Source of the DNA: Candidatus Rifleibacteriota bacterium
Lineage (GTDB): Bacteria > Riflebacteria > Ozemobacteria > Ozemobacterales > Ozemobacteraceae
Direction of reading: 5' to 3'
Length of the DNA stretch: 31,645 nt
NCBI GenBank assembly: GCA_022704885.1
Contig: JAKJFO010000029.1
Location: forward strand, 1-31,645
Numbering within the stretch: the first letter of the stretch is position 1; every line of letters begins with the position of its first letter. The notes under the pieces were generated by a model, which searched no databases, was not told the DNA's origin, and worked only from the letters and a program-made list of their open reading frames with translations. Below are positions 31,358-31,645 of this stretch, one piece after another. The position numbers and the translations under genes are program-made.

Positions 31358-31645
31358 GAGGAAGAGCGAAATGTTACTGCTCCGGTCCGGTTCTCTGAAC
31401 CTGTTGCCGAGTTCCTGCTGGTAGAGGCGAAGGGCGTGGTCGGAAAAGCAGCAGAAAATGATTTCTTTGAGTGCCGGGTGCTGCCCGCGCCCGATGAATT
31501 GCCTGACCGAGGCAATAGCTATCTTTGTGGCGGCCTCTTCGGGGTAGCCATACACGCCGGTGCTGATGCCGGGGAATGCAATAGACTCAAGACGATGTTC
31601 TGCCATCAGTTCAAGGCTGCGCCGGTAGCATGAGGCCAGCAACTC
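31331..31645 (-). CDS. Macro-domain protein, C-terminal part (5' truncated by the window end)
   Basis: About 104 residues are visible; the frame is open to the window edge (ELLASCYRRSLELM), so the N-terminal half with the ADP-ribose-binding NAAN region is missing. The visible part matches the second half of macro domains: CYRRSLELMAEHRLESIAFPGISTGVYGYP, where the GISTGVYGYP loop grips the diphosphate of ADP-ribose, then 'AATKIAIASVRQFI' and the final 'EIIFCCFSDHALRLYQQEL'. Macro domains of this type remove ADP-ribose or O-acetyl groups from ADP-ribose adducts in the cytoplasm. A short C-terminal extension of about 25 residues follows the domain. The gene runs into the regulator gene, 36 bases downstream. 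Confidence 0.88.
   Translation of the reverse strand, partial: ELLASCYRRSLELMAEHRLESIAFPGISTGVYGYPEEAATKIAIASVRQFIGRGQHPALKEIIFCCFSDHALRLYQQELGNRFREPDRSSNISLFLLTDVIALK

Noticed and set aside
787..31645. A phage, defence island or transposase-bearing element
   Set aside because: No integrase, capsid, transposase, toxin-antitoxin or restriction genes were seen; the macro domain and the possible transferase are too far apart to call a system.

Overview
The window looks like a chromosomal segment of a Gram-negative, probably anaerobic, environmental bacterium of moderate GC (roughly 50%). The signs are many Sec signal peptides, a lipobox protein, type IV pilus/type II secretion-style pseudopilins, an iron-sulfur aldo/keto reductase and a PreT/PreA pair. 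Large HEAT, von Willebrand A and coiled-coil proteins beside atypical pilins recall candidate phyla such as Riflebacteria. That placement is an impression only; there is no rRNA or other marker gene here.

Left part (1-8603): a truncated beta-propeller-like gene, then a HEAT-repeat protein with a single transmembrane segment. Next comes a three-gene pseudopilin operon (a PilX/GspK-like giant and two small prepilin-like proteins). It converges on a polytopic membrane protein, which lies downstream of a secreted protein with a possible ADP-ribosyltransferase fold.

Middle (9700-23131): a small secreted protein and a 1887-residue exported protein with two intact von Willebrand A metal sites. A minus-strand group of three follows: an esterase-like protein that has lost its nucleophile loop, a membrane TPR protein, and a 924-residue secreted helical protein whose start lies one base after the TPR gene's stop. 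Then come a small secreted protein and an aldo/keto reductase with two C-terminal cysteine clusters.

Right part (23132-31645): a 440-base spacer with two palindromic repeats, a good extended -10 promoter and the preT-preA operon (NAD-linked dihydropyrimidine dehydrogenase). After it lies a 145-bp MITE-like nested palindrome. Then follow a fusion of a calcineurin-like phosphoesterase with an endonuclease/exonuclease/phosphatase domain and a long acidic tail; a three-repeat lipoprotein whose signal peptide has no in-frame start codon; an orphan NarL/LuxR-type regulator with a degenerate receiver; and the C-terminal half of a macro domain cut by the window edge. No tRNA, rRNA, CRISPR array or transposase gene was seen.

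The recurring theme is the cell envelope: about two thirds of the genes encode exported or membrane proteins. Housekeeping sigma70-like promoters can be proposed for most transcription units and often agree with the start codon chosen by the ribosome binding site. The observations most worth checking are the start-less lipoprotein with its putative activator site, the nucleophile-less esterase, the candidate secreted ADP-ribosyltransferase, the two-nuclease-fold fusion and the promoter nested inside a terminator hairpin.
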